Positions 17,090 to 26,752 are shown, numbered from the stretch's first letter. The stretch is DNA of 64,000 nt from Desmonostoc muscorum FACHB-395 (GCF_014698035.1 NZ_JACJSF010000010.1:103944-167943), one strand, 5' to 3'. The notes: generated by a model from the letters alone, not told the origin. Program-made: numbers and translations.

Positions 17090-17842
17090 ATGTCTATTCC
17101 CAATGAACGCGAAAGCAAAAACAGTGAAATTAAGCAAGAATCTTACACTGATACTAATGGTAATATTCACACTGACTTGACGCGAACTACAGAAACAGTC
17201 AAGAACAGTACACCTAATCCCAACTCTTACACTAACGGTTACGTACAAGGTCGAAATACCGAGCGTAGCTACCAGCAAACCGATTTAGCCGAGCGTGACA
17301 ATGAAAATGCTAGCCGTGGTTTGCTGTTGGGTATTATTGTTACTTCTGTAGTCAGTTTGATTATAGGTGGGGTATGGTACTTCAACCAACGTAACAACGC
17401 TGCGGTTGACACTACTGTGCCGGTCGTGGTTCCTGTACCGAGTAATAGTAGTCCAACTCCTCAACCACAAACGAAGATAATCGAAAGAATTAGAGAAGTA
17501 CCTGTTCCTGTCCCTGTTCCACAACAGCAGGTTACACCTCAATCTGCACCTCGCCAACCGGATATTAACATTACTATTCCACCCCAACAGTCTGCGGCAG
17601 AAAAAGCACCTTCTGTAACTCAGCCAGCCCCGAAAGCAACACAAAGTCCGGCGACGAGTCCAACTACTAATACTCCTACTTCGCAGAATGAGGGTGGTAC
17701 TTCTACTAATACCGCTACTCCAGGTACAAAAGTTGATACCCCTAAAACCACTTCACCTCAAGGAGTAGACCAGTCAAACAGTACATCTAATAATGGTTCT
17801 TCTACCACAAATGATGCTACAACAGGCGGTTCTGCTCAATAA
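17090..17842 (+). CDS. Single-pass membrane protein with low-complexity Pro/Thr/Ser tail
   Basis: A 250-residue product. A hydrophilic N-terminal part (about 1-75) is rich in Asn, Glu and Thr. One membrane helix follows (LLLGIIVTSVVSLIIGGVWY, about 79-98), then a proline-rich stretch with PVPVPVP and a Thr/Asn/Ser/Gln-rich C-terminus. Such layouts suit a protein spanning the periplasm, but no enzymatic motif is present and I do not recognise the family. A TTG 36 bases upstream is an alternative start. A strong intrinsic terminator follows. Confidence 0.7.
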   Translation: MSIPNERESKNSEIKQESYTDTNGNIHTDLTRTTETVKNSTPNPNSYTNGYVQGRNTERSYQQTDLAERDNENASRGLLLGIIVTSVVSLIIGGVWYFNQRNNAAVDTTVPVVVPVPSNSSPTPQPQTKIIERIREVPVPVPVPQQQVTPQSAPRQPDINITIPPQQSAAEKAPSVTQPAPKATQSPATSPTTNTPTSQNEGGTSTNTATPGTKVDTPKTTSPQGVDQSNSTSNNGSSTTNDATTGGSAQ

Positions 17843-17860
17843 CGGCTTCTGAACTTCTAG

Positions 17861-17916
17861 CCCACTTGATAATGCTGGCATTAACGCCAACATCTCATCA
17901 AGTGGGAATATTTTTA
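17861..17916 (+). terminator. Intrinsic terminator
   Basis: A perfect 10-bp stem CCCACTTGAT/ATCAAGTGGG (17861-17870 and 17897-17906) is followed by AATATTTTT. It lies 18 bases after the stop of the membrane-anchored protein gene. Confidence 0.8.
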
Positions 17917-18408
17917 AGAAAGATTTCGGAATTGTTGCGATAAATTAATGGTGTTCAAGTTTAGTAAACGTATCTTGTAGCTAAACAAACACGATGCTAG
18001 ATTAAGAGCAGGGTACAAACAGGTTAAAAGTTAAGAAAAACTTTCAAGTTAGAGCCTGTACCTCCTGCTCTAATGTTCTTGCGATCGCTCTGAAGTTGTG
18101 ACATCCATTGAATGTGTTTTGGTTTAAGTTCAATGAGTTCTTTTGGAGGTTTGAAAACGCACTGCCAGAAAATGCCTGCCTAGTTAGAATGTTAGGATGT
18201 GCAATTCTGAGTATAGCGATCGCAAATAGTGTCCACCTTAGTTGAGTTACTTACTTCTGAATTCTCTAATCTTCAAGAAACCGCCCCAAGCTGCTGATAT
18301 TTATCCATCGTAGCTTCCGGCGGTTTCTGCTTTGAGTGTTATGCATTTTTGTCCTTTGTCATTTGTCCTTTGTTATTTATCTCTTTTTTTAGGAGAGGGT
18401 TATTTAGA
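17917..18408. other. Intergenic region with two long hairpins
   Basis: No gene supported. AGAGCAGG (18005-18012) pairs with CCTGCTCT (18064-18071), with further pairing inside. AGAAACCGCC (18276-18285) pairs with GGCGGTTTCT (18319-18328), reinforced by AAGCT/AGCTT. The second hairpin is followed by GCTTT and could end a short plus-strand transcript. Only structure is visible; function is unknown. Confidence 0.4.
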
Positions 18409-18446
18409 CCAATGACCAATGACCAATGACTAATGACTAATGACTA
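18409..18446. repeat. Heptanucleotide tandem repeat overlapping a stop codon
   Basis: AATGACC and AATGACT units repeat about five times and run into the 3' end of the metallophosphoesterase gene, supplying its last codons and stop. Confidence 0.75.
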
Positions 18447-19270
18447 ACTAACGTAATTACAGTCACTTCTGGCGGACAAAATAAACGTCCTGGTTTATAA
18501 GTTCCTAAACCCCGGTTGACATATAGTTGATTTTCTTGCACCTTGTGAAACCCTTGCGCCCACTCCCAATACCGGACAACTTTAGAACAGTCTCCTAGTA
18601 AAAACGTTACCCAACACCTTAATTTTTTGGGAATTTTTTTGAGTAGCTTTTTATAATGGAATACTAAAGGCCCAATCCCAGGGATTACGATGTGACCGCC
18701 GTGGGTATGACCCGATAGTTGCAAATCTACACGCCATTGTTGCAGTATCTTGGCTGTATCTGGATTATGGGATAAAACGATGCGGGGTGTAACAGAGTCT
18801 AGTTGATTCATCACAGGTGCAGGGTAGAATTCCCGTGACCAATAATCAGCTAGTCCTACAAATGGTAATTCTTTTCCTAGTGGATAGGCGATTTCATTCC
18901 AAAGCACATGCACCCCAATGCTAGTTAACGCCTGTGTAACTTCTGCTTTTGAATGACTGTAGTAGATATCATGATTACCCAGTACAGCGTAGATACCACA
19001 GCGACTTTGCAAATGTTTGAGTCTATGCACCAATTGGTGAATTGGTGTCGGATCATCAGTTACATAGTCACCAGTTAATAGAATCAAATCCGGTTCAGCT
19101 TCGTTAGTAAGTGCGATCGCTTTTTCTAACATATCTTCCGACAAGCGCAAACCATCGTAGTGAAAATCTGACAACTGCACTAGCGTTGTACCTTGTAAAG
19201 ATGCTGGAAGTTCCGCAATCTTAACCGTGATTTTATCTACTCTTAAATGTCCCGTAAACAACCAATGCAT
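18437..19270 (-). CDS. Metallophosphoesterase, copy 1 (YkuE/YaeI-like)
   Basis: Calcineurin-type phosphoesterase of 277 residues. Metal-binding motifs are in order: LSDFHYDG, LTGDYVTDD, LGNHDIYY, LSHNPD and SGHTHGG. The layout (short hydrophobic start, about 280 residues) matches the YkuE/YaeI/Cda1-like group; substrates of that group include nucleotide-linked lipids, but this one's substrate is unknown. The start at 19270 is chosen to match its tandem paralogue (both MHWL...). The final residues VSH come from a tandem repeat, unlike the paralogue's end. Confidence 0.9.
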   Translation of the reverse strand: MHWLFTGHLRVDKITVKIAELPASLQGTTLVQLSDFHYDGLRLSEDMLEKAIALTNEAEPDLILLTGDYVTDDPTPIHQLVHRLKHLQSRCGIYAVLGNHDIYYSHSKAEVTQALTSIGVHVLWNEIAYPLGKELPFVGLADYWSREFYPAPVMNQLDSVTPRIVLSHNPDTAKILQQWRVDLQLSGHTHGGHIVIPGIGPLVFHYKKLLKKIPKKLRCWVTFLLGDCSKVVRYWEWAQGFHKVQENQLYVNRGLGTYKPGRLFCPPEVTVITLVSH

Positions 19271-19488
19271 AAGGCAACCGATACTCCTCATACCAGCGCT
19301 TACAGCTTACCAAATATCAAAATGTAACTTGAGAAACTGCAATAATTTATGTCACATACTCAAGATAAAATTAACGAATTGATTTAAATCCTGAGACTAA
19401 ACTAAGCAGGACTCACTCAAATCGATAGGTACTGATTAGCCAGAATACCTGCTGTGATTCCGTTGTGGAATTTAGAAATTTGGATTAC

Positions 19489-20319
19489 TTACTCACCCTG
19501 TAGCGTGATTATAGTAACTTCTGGGCGGCAAAATAAGCGTCCTGGGAGGTAAGTTCCCAAACCACGATTGACATATAGCTGATTTTTTCCCAGCTGATGG
19601 AAACCCTGTGCCCATTCCCAATGTCTGACTACAGAAACATTTTCTTGCAACAATGGAAATCGACGCTGCACTTTTTTAGGTATTTTTTTTGCAAGCTTTT
19701 CGTAAAAAAACATTGCAGGGCCAATTCCGGGAATCACGATTTGACCACCGTGAGTATGACCAGATAATTGTAAGTCAACTCGCCATGCTTGCAGTATCTC
19801 CGCAGTATCTGGGTTGTGGGATAAAACGATGCGTGGAGTGTCGGGATTTAGTTGATTCATCACAGGTGCAGGGTAGAATTCCCGTGACCAATAATCAGCT
19901 AGTCCTATCAATGGTAATTCTTGTCCTAGTGGATAGGCTATTTCGTTCCAAAGGACGTGGATTCCAATGCTAGTAAAGGCATCGGTAACTTCTGTTTTTG
20001 CGTTTTTGTAATGTATATCGTGATTGCCAAGAATAGCATAGATACCACTGTGACTTTGCAGATGTTTGAGTCTAAGTATCAGTTGGTGAACCGGTGTCGG
20101 ATCGTCAGTTATGTAGTCACCAGTCAATAAAATTAAATCTGGTTTAGCTTCATTAGTAACTGCGATCGCTTTTTCTAGCATCTCTTCCGACAGCCGCAAA
20201 CCATCGTAGTGAAAATCTGACAACTGCACCAGCTTCTTACCTTGTAATGATGCAGGCAACCCTACAATCTTAACCGTCAATTCTTCTCTACTCAACGGCC
20301 CAGATAATAACCAGTGCAT
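19489..20319 (-). CDS. Metallophosphoesterase, copy 2 (YkuE/YaeI-like)
   Basis: A 276-residue paralogue of the preceding entry with the same five motifs (LSDFHYDG, LTGDYITDD, LGNHDIHY, LSHNPD, SGHTHGG). The two are nearly collinear and lie in tandem with a 218-bp gap, so this is a recent local duplication. Differences concentrate around residues 205-245, between the last metal motif and the C-terminus. It reads from ATG at 20319 and ends ITLQGE. Confidence 0.9.
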   Translation of the reverse strand: MHWLLSGPLSREELTVKIVGLPASLQGKKLVQLSDFHYDGLRLSEEMLEKAIAVTNEAKPDLILLTGDYITDDPTPVHQLILRLKHLQSHSGIYAILGNHDIHYKNAKTEVTDAFTSIGIHVLWNEIAYPLGQELPLIGLADYWSREFYPAPVMNQLNPDTPRIVLSHNPDTAEILQAWRVDLQLSGHTHGGQIVIPGIGPAMFFYEKLAKKIPKKVQRRFPLLQENVSVVRHWEWAQGFHQLGKNQLYVNRGLGTYLPGRLFCRPEVTIITLQGE

Positions 20320-20420
20320 AAGACGTTCAATAAACTCTAATCATAGCGCTTACAGCTTAACGAAACATCATCGTTTTGTGTGTAGTGACCAGTGCAACTT
20401 ATTGAAAATTTCATGAAATC

Positions 20421-20440
20421 TGTAGATTTGAACGTATAAT
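20421..20440 (+). promoter_or_regulatory. Promoter-like motif shared with the dioxygenase leader
   Basis: TGTAGATTTGAACGTATAAT ends in a perfect TATAAT. A near copy, ATAGATTTAACGTATAAT, lies at 38491-38508 upstream of the TauD-like gene. The match over about 18 bases in two unrelated intergenic regions suggests a common promoter or element end. Confidence 0.4.
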
Positions 20441-20640
20441 CCTCCAAAGGCAAGGACATAGCTAGACTTAAACACTTTGGAGGGAGCAATAAGCCTCAAG
20501 CCTATGCAGGGCAAGGTAAATACACCAAATACTGAAACATAGCCCAATCGTAGGTATATCAAGAAACCAAGCGAAATGATACCAAACTCTATCTATATAT
20601 AGATTTGAGGCTCTTTTATAGGTGTTTTTTATCTAAGTTC
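20441..20640 (+). ncRNA. Candidate structured small RNA
   Basis: Downstream of a TATAAT box are a hairpin CCTCCAAAG/CTTTGGAGG (20441-20449, 20475-20483), a distant closing stem AGCCTCAA/TTGAGGCT (20492-20499, 20605-20612) and a 14-bp palindrome ATCTATATATAGAT (20591-20604). The last stem is followed by CTTTTATAGGTGTTTTTT. No credible protein is encoded. It matches no RNA family I can name; existence is inferred from structure only. Confidence 0.25.
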
Positions 20641-20696
20641 CAGTAACGGCGTTCGCACACCATTAAATTCTTACAAATTTTGATTGATTAAAAGTT

Positions 20697-20739
20697 AAAA
20701 AATAGCACCAACCTATGATTAGGCTAGTGCTATTTTTTT
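20697..20739 (-). terminator. Terminator of the GlsB-type gene
   Basis: AAAAAATAGCAC (20697-20708) pairs with GTGCTATTTTTTT (20727-20739). A- and T-runs on both sides make it usable in either direction; it lies 67 bases downstream of the minus-strand gene. Confidence 0.7.
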
Positions 20740-20805
20740 GATTTAATTCACGATAGTTAAATAAATTTGCTAAATTACCTTCAGTTATTGTCAGCAATTA
20801 TGCTT

Positions 20806-21078
20806 TTATACCGCGCTGCGATTTGTTAATAAATTCCAGAGGAAAACTGCAACAATTGCACCAAGAACTGCTACTGCAATACCAGGAATGCTGAGAGTCG
20901 GTGCTGCTAAACTTAACGTCCCTGTACTGAAAAAGACTCCAAGACTACCACCAACAAAAGCGCCGATGATTCCTAATAAGATTGTTCCTAGAATACCGCC
21001 ACCTTGATGACCGGGGTAGATAGCTTTAGCGATCGCACCAGCAATTAGACCTAAAACAATCCAAGCAAGAATATTCAT
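20806..21078 (-). CDS. GlsB/YeaQ/YmgE family (transglycosylase-associated) membrane protein
   Basis: A 90-residue membrane protein with three hydrophobic segments and the family signature WIVLGLIAGAIAKAIYPG, followed by GGILGTILLGIIGAFVGG. Members are small stress-associated inner-membrane proteins; the old name transglycosylase-associated is historical and does not imply activity. An ATG 40 codons upstream adds polar sequence not seen in the family, so the start at 21078 is used. It is monocistronic. Confidence 0.9.
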   Translation of the reverse strand: MNILAWIVLGLIAGAIAKAIYPGHQGGGILGTILLGIIGAFVGGSLGVFFSTGTLSLAAPTLSIPGIAVAVLGAIVAVFLWNLLTNRSAV

Positions 21079-21258
21079 TGTTATTAATTCGGTAAAGGTT
21101 TTTTTACTCAACGAATACATATTATCAATCTTGCTCTTTTGAATCCATCTACCATCAGAATCAATCATTAATATCCATAAGGAATAGTTTAATCGCAACT
21201 ACGCTTTATTTCTATATACCGCCCCAACAGGTAGATAATCACTTAAAAAATATCAATT
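21079..21258. other. Leader region of the GlsB-type gene
   Basis: No separate gene supported. The longer reading frame upstream of 21078 on the minus strand is probably untranslated leader. Confidence 0.3.
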
Positions 21259-21292
21259 AAAAAAAGCTCCTAATAGGTCTTTAATTAGGAGC
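21259..21292 (-). terminator. Orphan minus-strand terminator
   Basis: Read on the minus strand, GCTCCTAAT and ATTAGGAGC form a 9-bp stem followed by seven T residues, a classic intrinsic terminator. No protein gene ends here: the minus-strand sequence upstream (21293-21749) holds no ORF, so a small RNA may end at this point. Confidence 0.6.
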
Positions 21293-21749
21293 CGATCAAA
21301 CTATTGCTTGGTTATTGCAGTATATGGCTTTTTAATTAGCTCTCTCCTCTACTAGAAGAATTAAGCTGAGTTTTCAAAGACTGTCTCTAAAGTAATGTAA
21401 AGGAGCAAAATCAGGCAATTTCTACTACAAGCGTAGTTTTAGCAACTTTATTACCAGCATTCCACACTGGGCATCACCAGGATACCCGTAACATCGCATC
21501 TTTTCGGGATGGGGGCTTTAAATATTGGTTAGGACTTACGGATGAGTTACGGAAGACCAAAAGCATAGCGTCGAACAAGTTGGACATTGCCTACCCAAAG
21601 GAAAGGGACTGCCTTTTCGTTGTCGCATCTGGCGCGACACAGAGGAATAAGAGTACAAAAATGTAACTAATATTATGAAGTTATATGGAAAAAGTTAGAC
21701 TCTTTTTTGATACTATTTAAGACCGGACTCTTGAAATATTAATTTACGT
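21293..21749. other. Intergenic region between the orphan terminator and leuC
   Basis: No protein gene supported. It includes a TTAGGACTTACGGATGAG segment of Nostoc repeat type and a small GC-rich hairpin (TGTCGC...GCGACA, about 21622-21640). The leuC promoter should lie in its right part. A minus-strand transcript could run left from here to the terminator at 21259-21292. Confidence 0.3.
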
Positions 21750-23153
21750 ATGAGCAAAGGTACCCTGTTTGATAAAGTTTGGGACTTACACACCGTTGGT
21801 ACACTTCCCTCTGGGCTGACGCAACTATTTATCGGGCTTCACCTAATTCATGAAGTCACCAGTCCCCAGGCCTTTGCTATGTTACGCGAGAGGGGTCTAA
21901 AAGTACTGTTTCCAGAGCGGACTGTTGCCACAGTCGATCATATTGTGCCGACAGAAAATCAGGCGCGTCCCTTTGTTGATAGTTTGGCAGAAGAGATGAT
22001 TCAGGCGCTCGAAAATAACTGCCAAGAAAATAACATAACTTTTTACAACATCGGTTCTGGTAGTCAGGGTATAGTTCATGTCATCGCTCCAGAACTGGGA
22101 CTGACTCAACCAGGAATGACGATCGCTTGTGGAGATAGCCACACTTCCAGTCATGGGGCATTTGGTGCGATCGCATTTGGCATTGGTACTAGTCAAGTCC
22201 GGGATGTTCTCGCTTCCCAAACCCTCGCCCTCTCAAAACTCAAAGTCCGCAAAATTGAAGTTAACGGCAACCTGAACCCAGGAGTTTACGCCAAAGATGT
22301 CATCCTGCATATCATCCGCACCCTTGGCGTTAAAGGTGGTGTGGGCTATGGCTACGAATTTGCAGGTACGACATTTGAACAAATGAATATGGAAGAGAGG
22401 ATGACTGTCTGCAATATGGCGATCGAAGGCGGTGCTAGATGCGGCTATGTCAATCCCGATCAAGTCACCTACGATTACCTCAAAGGCAGAGATTTTGCTC
22501 CCAAAAATGCAGATTGGGATAAAGCAGTGGCTTGGTGGGATTCCATCAAGAGCGATGCTGATGCCCAGTACGATGATGTAGTGGTATTCGACGCTGCGGA
22601 AATTTCTCCTACCGTCACCTGGGGGATTACTCCTGGTCAAGGTATCGGTGTCAACCAGTTAGTGCCTCAACCAGAAGAATTGCTCGAAGAAGACCGATTT
22701 ATTGCCGAAGAAGCTTACCGCTACATGGATTTATATCCTGGTCAACCCATCAAGGGCACTAAAATAGATGTCTGCTTTATTGGTAGTTGCACCAACGGCA
22801 GAATTAGTGATTTACGGGAAGCGGCGAAAATCGCCAAAGGTCGCCATGTTGCAGAGGGAATAAAAGCCTTTGTTGTCCCCGGTTCTGAAAGAGTGAAACA
22901 AGAGGCGGAAACTGAAGGACTGGATAAAATCTTTCAAGAAGCTGGATTTGAATGGCGAGAACCAGGATGTTCCATGTGCCTAGCCATGAACCCTGATAAG
23001 CTACAAGGAAGACAAATTAGCGCCTCCTCATCTAATCGCAACTTTAAAGGAAGGCAGGGTTCATCCTCTGGTCGGACATTGTTAATGAGTCCGGCGATGG
23101 TTGCTACTGCTGCAATTAAAGGCGAAGTCTCTGATGTGCGAGAGTTGCTGTAA
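21750..23153 (+). CDS. leuC: 3-isopropylmalate dehydratase large subunit
   Basis: LeuC, with LeuD, isomerises 2- to 3-isopropylmalate in leucine synthesis using a [4Fe-4S] cluster. At 467 residues it is full length. Cluster cysteines are visible in IGSCTNGR and in [13 protein letters not shown], and the aconitase-type [13 protein letters not shown] motif is at about residue 128. leuD follows 81 bp downstream with only a short repeat between them, so they form one unit. Confidence 0.98.
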   Translation: MSKGTLFDKVWDLHTVGTLPSGLTQLFIGLHLIHEVTSPQAFAMLRERGLKVLFPERTVATVDHIVPTENQARPFVDSLAEEMIQALENNCQENNITFYNIGSGSQGIVHVIAPELGLTQPGMTIACGDSHTSSHGAFGAIAFGIGTSQVRDVLASQTLALSKLKVRKIEVNGNLNPGVYAKDVILHIIRTLGVKGGVGYGYEFAGTTFEQMNMEERMTVCNMAIEGGARCGYVNPDQVTYDYLKGRDFAPKNADWDKAVAWWDSIKSDADAQYDDVVVFDAAEISPTVTWGITPGQGIGVNQLVPQPEELLEEDRFIAEEAYRYMDLYPGQPIKGTKIDVCFIGSCTNGRISDLREAAKIAKGRHVAEGIKAFVVPGSERVKQEAETEGLDKIFQEAGFEWREPGCSMCLAMNPDKLQGRQISASSSNRNFKGRQGSSSGRTLLMSPAMVATAAIKGEVSDVRELL

Positions 23154-23158
23154 TTTTT

Positions 23159-23190
23159 TGGTCATTGGTCATTGGTCATTGGTCATTTGT
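23159..23190. repeat. Heptanucleotide tandem repeat between leuC and leuD
   Basis: Four units of GGTCATT type within the 81-bp leuC-leuD spacer. Confidence 0.7.
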
Positions 23191-23234
23191 AGAAATTAAT
23201 AGGCTGTCATTGAAATGATAGGTAAATAAAGTTT

Positions 23235-23843
23235 ATGGTGAGTGAAGTTAAAACAGTTTCAGGGCGCGGTATACCTTTAGTGGGCAATGATATAGATACC
23301 GATCGCATTATTCCCGCGCGATATTTAAAAGCCGTTACCTTTGATGGGTTAGGCGAAGGTGCGTTTATCGATGACCGGACAGCACTTAAAGGTGAACATC
23401 CCTTTGACCAACCGCAATATCAAGGCGCGAATATTTTAATAGTCAACCGTAACTTTGGCTGTGGTTCATCACGGGAACACGCACCCCAAGCGATCGCAAA
23501 ATGGGGAATCCAAGCTTTAATAGGTGAAAGCTTCGCAGAAATCTTTTTCGGTAACTGTGTGGCAATGGGTATACCTTGTCTGACAGCCGACGCTGCTACT
23601 GTTAAACAACTGCAAGAGTTAGTAGCTGCCAATCCTCAAGCCGCCGTGACAGTAAATCTGGAAACTTTGCAAGTGCAAATTGATGATTATACTGCCCCAG
23701 TTGCGATCGGTGAAGGTACAAGAAGCACATTTATTTCTGGGACTTGGGATGCTTGCGGTCAGTTGGTGGCGAATGCTAGCCAAGTTCGGACAACAGCTGC
23801 AAGATTACCCTACATAGGTTGGGGCAATATAGCCGCAAGTTAG
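23235..23843 (+). CDS. leuD: 3-isopropylmalate dehydratase small subunit
   Basis: LeuD is the swivelling small subunit of isopropylmalate isomerase. The 202-residue protein has [15 protein letters not shown] near the start and [11 protein letters not shown] at about residue 74, both diagnostic. It begins with ATG at 23235 and is followed directly by a long hairpin. Confidence 0.97.
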   Translation: MVSEVKTVSGRGIPLVGNDIDTDRIIPARYLKAVTFDGLGEGAFIDDRTALKGEHPFDQPQYQGANILIVNRNFGCGSSREHAPQAIAKWGIQALIGESFAEIFFGNCVAMGIPCLTADAATVKQLQELVAANPQAAVTVNLETLQVQIDDYTAPVAIGEGTRSTFISGTWDACGQLVANASQVRTTAARLPYIGWGNIAAS

Positions 23844-23845
23844 TT

Positions 23846-23884
23846 TTTTCTCATTCCCTGCTTGTCAGGCAGGGAATGAGAAAA
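23846..23884. terminator. Long hairpin directly after leuD
   Basis: A perfect 16-bp stem (TTTTCTCATTCCCTGC and its complement, 23846-23861 and 23869-23884) around a 7-base loop starts 2 bases after the leuD stop. There is no T-run on the plus side, so it may be an mRNA 3' stabiliser or a terminator. Confidence 0.6.
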
Positions 23885-23917
23885 TGGCAAAAATTTTATA
23901 ACCACTCGTTGAAAAAG

Positions 23918-24266
23918 AATTCAGAAGTCAGAATGGGCTAAACGCCCCGCTACCGCTAACAGGAGTCAGAATCAAGACGCTCGTTCCTCTCTACGAGACG
24001 CTGCGCGAACGCTACCGCTACTCTATCAGTCGGGGATTCAGACCCGCGACTTTCTTGTTGACCACCAAATTTTCAATTTGGTGGGGTTGCAAAAACGTCG
24101 ATTATTCAGACACTCGCAGACTCGCTCTAAGTAAAGCCATGCCGTTGGGCGCAGCCTCTCGTTCGCGTTAGCGTCTCTGAAAGAGAAGAGAAGGCTTTAC
24201 GCTGCGCTATCCGCTTTTTCGTTCAGAATTCATTCTGAATTCTGACTCCTGACTCCTGAATTCTGT
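23918..24266. repeat. Composite palindromic repeat region
   Basis: Starts with AGAATTCAGAAGTCAGAAT and ends with the roughly complementary ATTCTGACTCCTGACTCC units. Between are GC-rich Nostoc-type repeats (TACGAGACGCTGCGCGAACG; GCGCAGCCTCTCGTTCG), a hairpin GTCGGGG...CCCGCGAC near 24030-24048 and a perfect stem CCACCAAATT/AATTTGGTGG near 24062-24084. No gene. Confidence 0.6.
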
Positions 24267-24278
24267 TCGATAAAACAT

Positions 24279-24311
24279 CAATATTGGGTGGACATCGCCC
24301 ACCCAATATTG
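24279..24311 (-). terminator. glgB terminator
   Basis: A 13-bp stem CAATATTGGGTGG/CCACCCAATATTG (24279-24291 and 24299-24311) abuts the glgB stop codon, and on the minus strand is followed by ATGTTTTATC. Confidence 0.7.
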
Positions 24312-26603
24312 TTATCCCATTAATTCAGCAGTCTTCTTCTTATCCAACTTGAGAATCAACACACCCAAAGGTGGCAAACACAAATCTAGCGAATAGGGAC
24401 GACTGTGCAAAGACCAATCATCCGTCCACTTACCGCCTAAGTTGCCCATATTGCTGCCGCCATATTGGCGTGCATCACTATTGAATAACTCAGTATAAAA
24501 TCCCTTTTGCGGTACACCGATGCGGTAGTGAGAATGGGGTTGCGGTGTAAAATTGCAAACCACGATCGCAAAATCATCAGAATCCTTGTCACGACGGATG
24601 AAGGAAACTACACTATGGCGATTATCACTACAGTCAATCCATTCAAACCCAGGTTCAGCAAAATCCTGGGTGTACAAAACAGGCTCAGAACGGTAGAGAT
24701 GGTTCAATTCCTGGAAAAACGTTTTTAACTGTTGGTGGGCTTCATGCTGCAATAAATGCCACTCCAAATCTGCCCAAGCATTCCACTCACTCCACTGCCC
24801 AAACTCCATGCTCATAAACATGGTTTTCTTGCCTGGGTGAGCAAACATATAGCTAAATAAACAACGGATATTAGCTAACTTCTGCCATGTATCCCCCGGC
24901 ATTTTACCGATGATATTGCTCTTGCCATGCACCACTTCATCGTGGGATAGAGCCAGCATGAAGTTCTCACTGTGGTTGTACCACATACTAAAGGTGATAT
25001 TGTTTTGGTGGAACTGGCGGAACCAAGGGTCCATGCTGAAGTAATCCAGCATATCGTGCATCCAGCCCATATTCCATTTCAAGTTAAAACCCAGTCCGCC
25101 TGTGTATGTGGGCCAAGATACCATTGGCCAGGAAGTAGATTCTTCAGCAATTGAGAGAATACCGGGGAAATAACTAAAGATAATGTGATTGACCTGACGC
25201 AGAAAATCTGCTGCTTCTAGATTTTCTCTGCCGCCGTACTGGTTGGGCAACCATTCTCCTGGTTCGCGGCAATAATCGTTATAGAGCATTGAGGCAACAG
25301 CATCGACACGAATCCCATCAATGTGATACTTGTCGAACCAGAAGAGGGCATTTGCTGCTAAGAAATTACTGACTTCATGGCGACCGTAGTTGAACACCAA
25401 AGTACCCCATCCTTTGTGTTCGCCCTTGCGGGGGTCAGCATGTTCGTACAGGTGGCTACCATCAAAGAAAGCTAAACCATGTCCATCTTTGGGGAAGTGA
25501 CCGGGAACCCAATCCACAATTACCCCTATATCATTTTGGTGACATTTGTCAACAAAATACATGAAATCTTCGGGGGTGCCAAAACGGGAAGTGGGAGCAT
25601 AGTACCCAGTTACTTGATAACCCCAAGAACCATCAAAGGGATGCTCCGCAATGGGCAGCATTTCTATATGGGTGTATCCCAATTGTTTGACATAAGGAAT
25701 CAGTCGGTCCGCTAGTTCCCGGTAGGTAAGGAAGCGTGCGCCCGGCTTAAGTTCCGAAACGATAACTACCGGTTCAGTTTCACCATTTGGCAGTTTAGCA
25801 GGTTCGGCACTCGAAGCGTGTAACCAAGACCCTAAATGCACTTCATAAACTGAGACAGGCTGGGTAAGGGGATCAGTGTGTCGCCGCTTCTCCATCCAGC
25901 TTTCGTCATCCCAAGTGTAAGCATCTAAATCAGTGACAATAGATGCCGTTTTCGGGCGGGGTTCTTGCTGGAAACCGTAGGGATCGGATTTTTCGTAAAT
26001 GTGTCCTTCAAAATTTTTGATTTCATATTTGTAATGCTCTCCCACACCGATTTCAGGAATAAACAATTCCCAAACCCCGGTTGGCCCTTTACGCATTTGG
26101 TGTTTGCGCCCATCCCAGAGGTTGAAATCTCCCAACAATGAAACGTTACGAGCATTGGGTGCCCAAACTGCAAAATAAACGCCCTTAACGCCGCCTATTT
26201 CCGTGGTGTGCGCTCCCAGTTTTTCGTATATTCGGTGATGGTTGCCTTCACTAAACAAATGCAAATCAAAATCTGTCAAATTAGGAGAACGGAAGGCGTA
26301 AGGATCATAAGTAACACGCTCATGTTCTCCTTCTTTAATCCGTAACTGGTAGTTTGCCAGTTCTGCGGTTTCAATAGTGCATTCAAAAAAGTGAGGATGA
26401 TGCACTGTTTGCATTGGGTATTCTTTCCGTTGTTCAGGAAGAACAACCCATACTGCACTTGCATTTGGTAAGTAGGCCCGCACAGCCCAGACAGTTTTGC
26501 CGTCTTGTTCTATGGGATGAGAACCTAGTATTTCAAAGGGATCGTTATGCTGATTCCAAACGATGCTGTTAACCTGTTCAGGGGCGATCGTGGTCATGGA
26601 CAT
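24312..26603 (-). CDS. glgB: 1,4-alpha-glucan branching enzyme
   Basis: GlgB makes alpha-1,6 branches in glycogen. The 763-residue protein has N-terminal CBM48-type domains and a GH13 catalytic barrel. The motifs are DGIRVDAVASMLY (nucleophile Asp), ILSIAEESTSWP (acid/base Glu) and LSHDEVVHGKSN, with the C-terminal beta domain following. Length and motifs are typical of cyanobacterial GlgB. It stands alone, with a terminator at its stop. Confidence 0.98.
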   Translation of the reverse strand: MSMTTIAPEQVNSIVWNQHNDPFEILGSHPIEQDGKTVWAVRAYLPNASAVWVVLPEQRKEYPMQTVHHPHFFECTIETAELANYQLRIKEGEHERVTYDPYAFRSPNLTDFDLHLFSEGNHHRIYEKLGAHTTEIGGVKGVYFAVWAPNARNVSLLGDFNLWDGRKHQMRKGPTGVWELFIPEIGVGEHYKYEIKNFEGHIYEKSDPYGFQQEPRPKTASIVTDLDAYTWDDESWMEKRRHTDPLTQPVSVYEVHLGSWLHASSAEPAKLPNGETEPVVIVSELKPGARFLTYRELADRLIPYVKQLGYTHIEMLPIAEHPFDGSWGYQVTGYYAPTSRFGTPEDFMYFVDKCHQNDIGVIVDWVPGHFPKDGHGLAFFDGSHLYEHADPRKGEHKGWGTLVFNYGRHEVSNFLAANALFWFDKYHIDGIRVDAVASMLYNDYCREPGEWLPNQYGGRENLEAADFLRQVNHIIFSYFPGILSIAEESTSWPMVSWPTYTGGLGFNLKWNMGWMHDMLDYFSMDPWFRQFHQNNITFSMWYNHSENFMLALSHDEVVHGKSNIIGKMPGDTWQKLANIRCLFSYMFAHPGKKTMFMSMEFGQWSEWNAWADLEWHLLQHEAHQQLKTFFQELNHLYRSEPVLYTQDFAEPGFEWIDCSDNRHSVVSFIRRDKDSDDFAIVVCNFTPQPHSHYRIGVPQKGFYTELFNSDARQYGGSNMGNLGGKWTDDWSLHSRPYSLDLCLPPLGVLILKLDKKKTAELMG

Positions 26604-26710
26604 GAAGCTACCTAAGTGAAATAACGTGATTGACTAAATCTACTTTTTTAATATCTATATATATTCTTTACATTTATTTGCAATTTTGTCGCCACCGTTA
26701 TCGTACATCA

Positions 26711-26752
26711 GAATGGGGAATGGGGAATGGGCAATGGGCAATGGGGAATTTA
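26711..26752. repeat. Tandem GGGAATG/GGGCAATG repeat
   Basis: About five 7-8 bp units (ATGGGGA, ATGGGCA) between glgB and the next minus-strand gene; the repeat ends exactly at that gene's stop. Confidence 0.7.

Noticed and set aside
20368..20562. 64-residue minus-strand frame
   Set aside because: No protein-like features and it lies across the candidate structured RNA.
21293..21749. Considered tmRNA, 6S RNA or a known riboswitch before leuC
   Set aside because: No tRNA-like ends, tag frame or recognised aptamer core found by eye.
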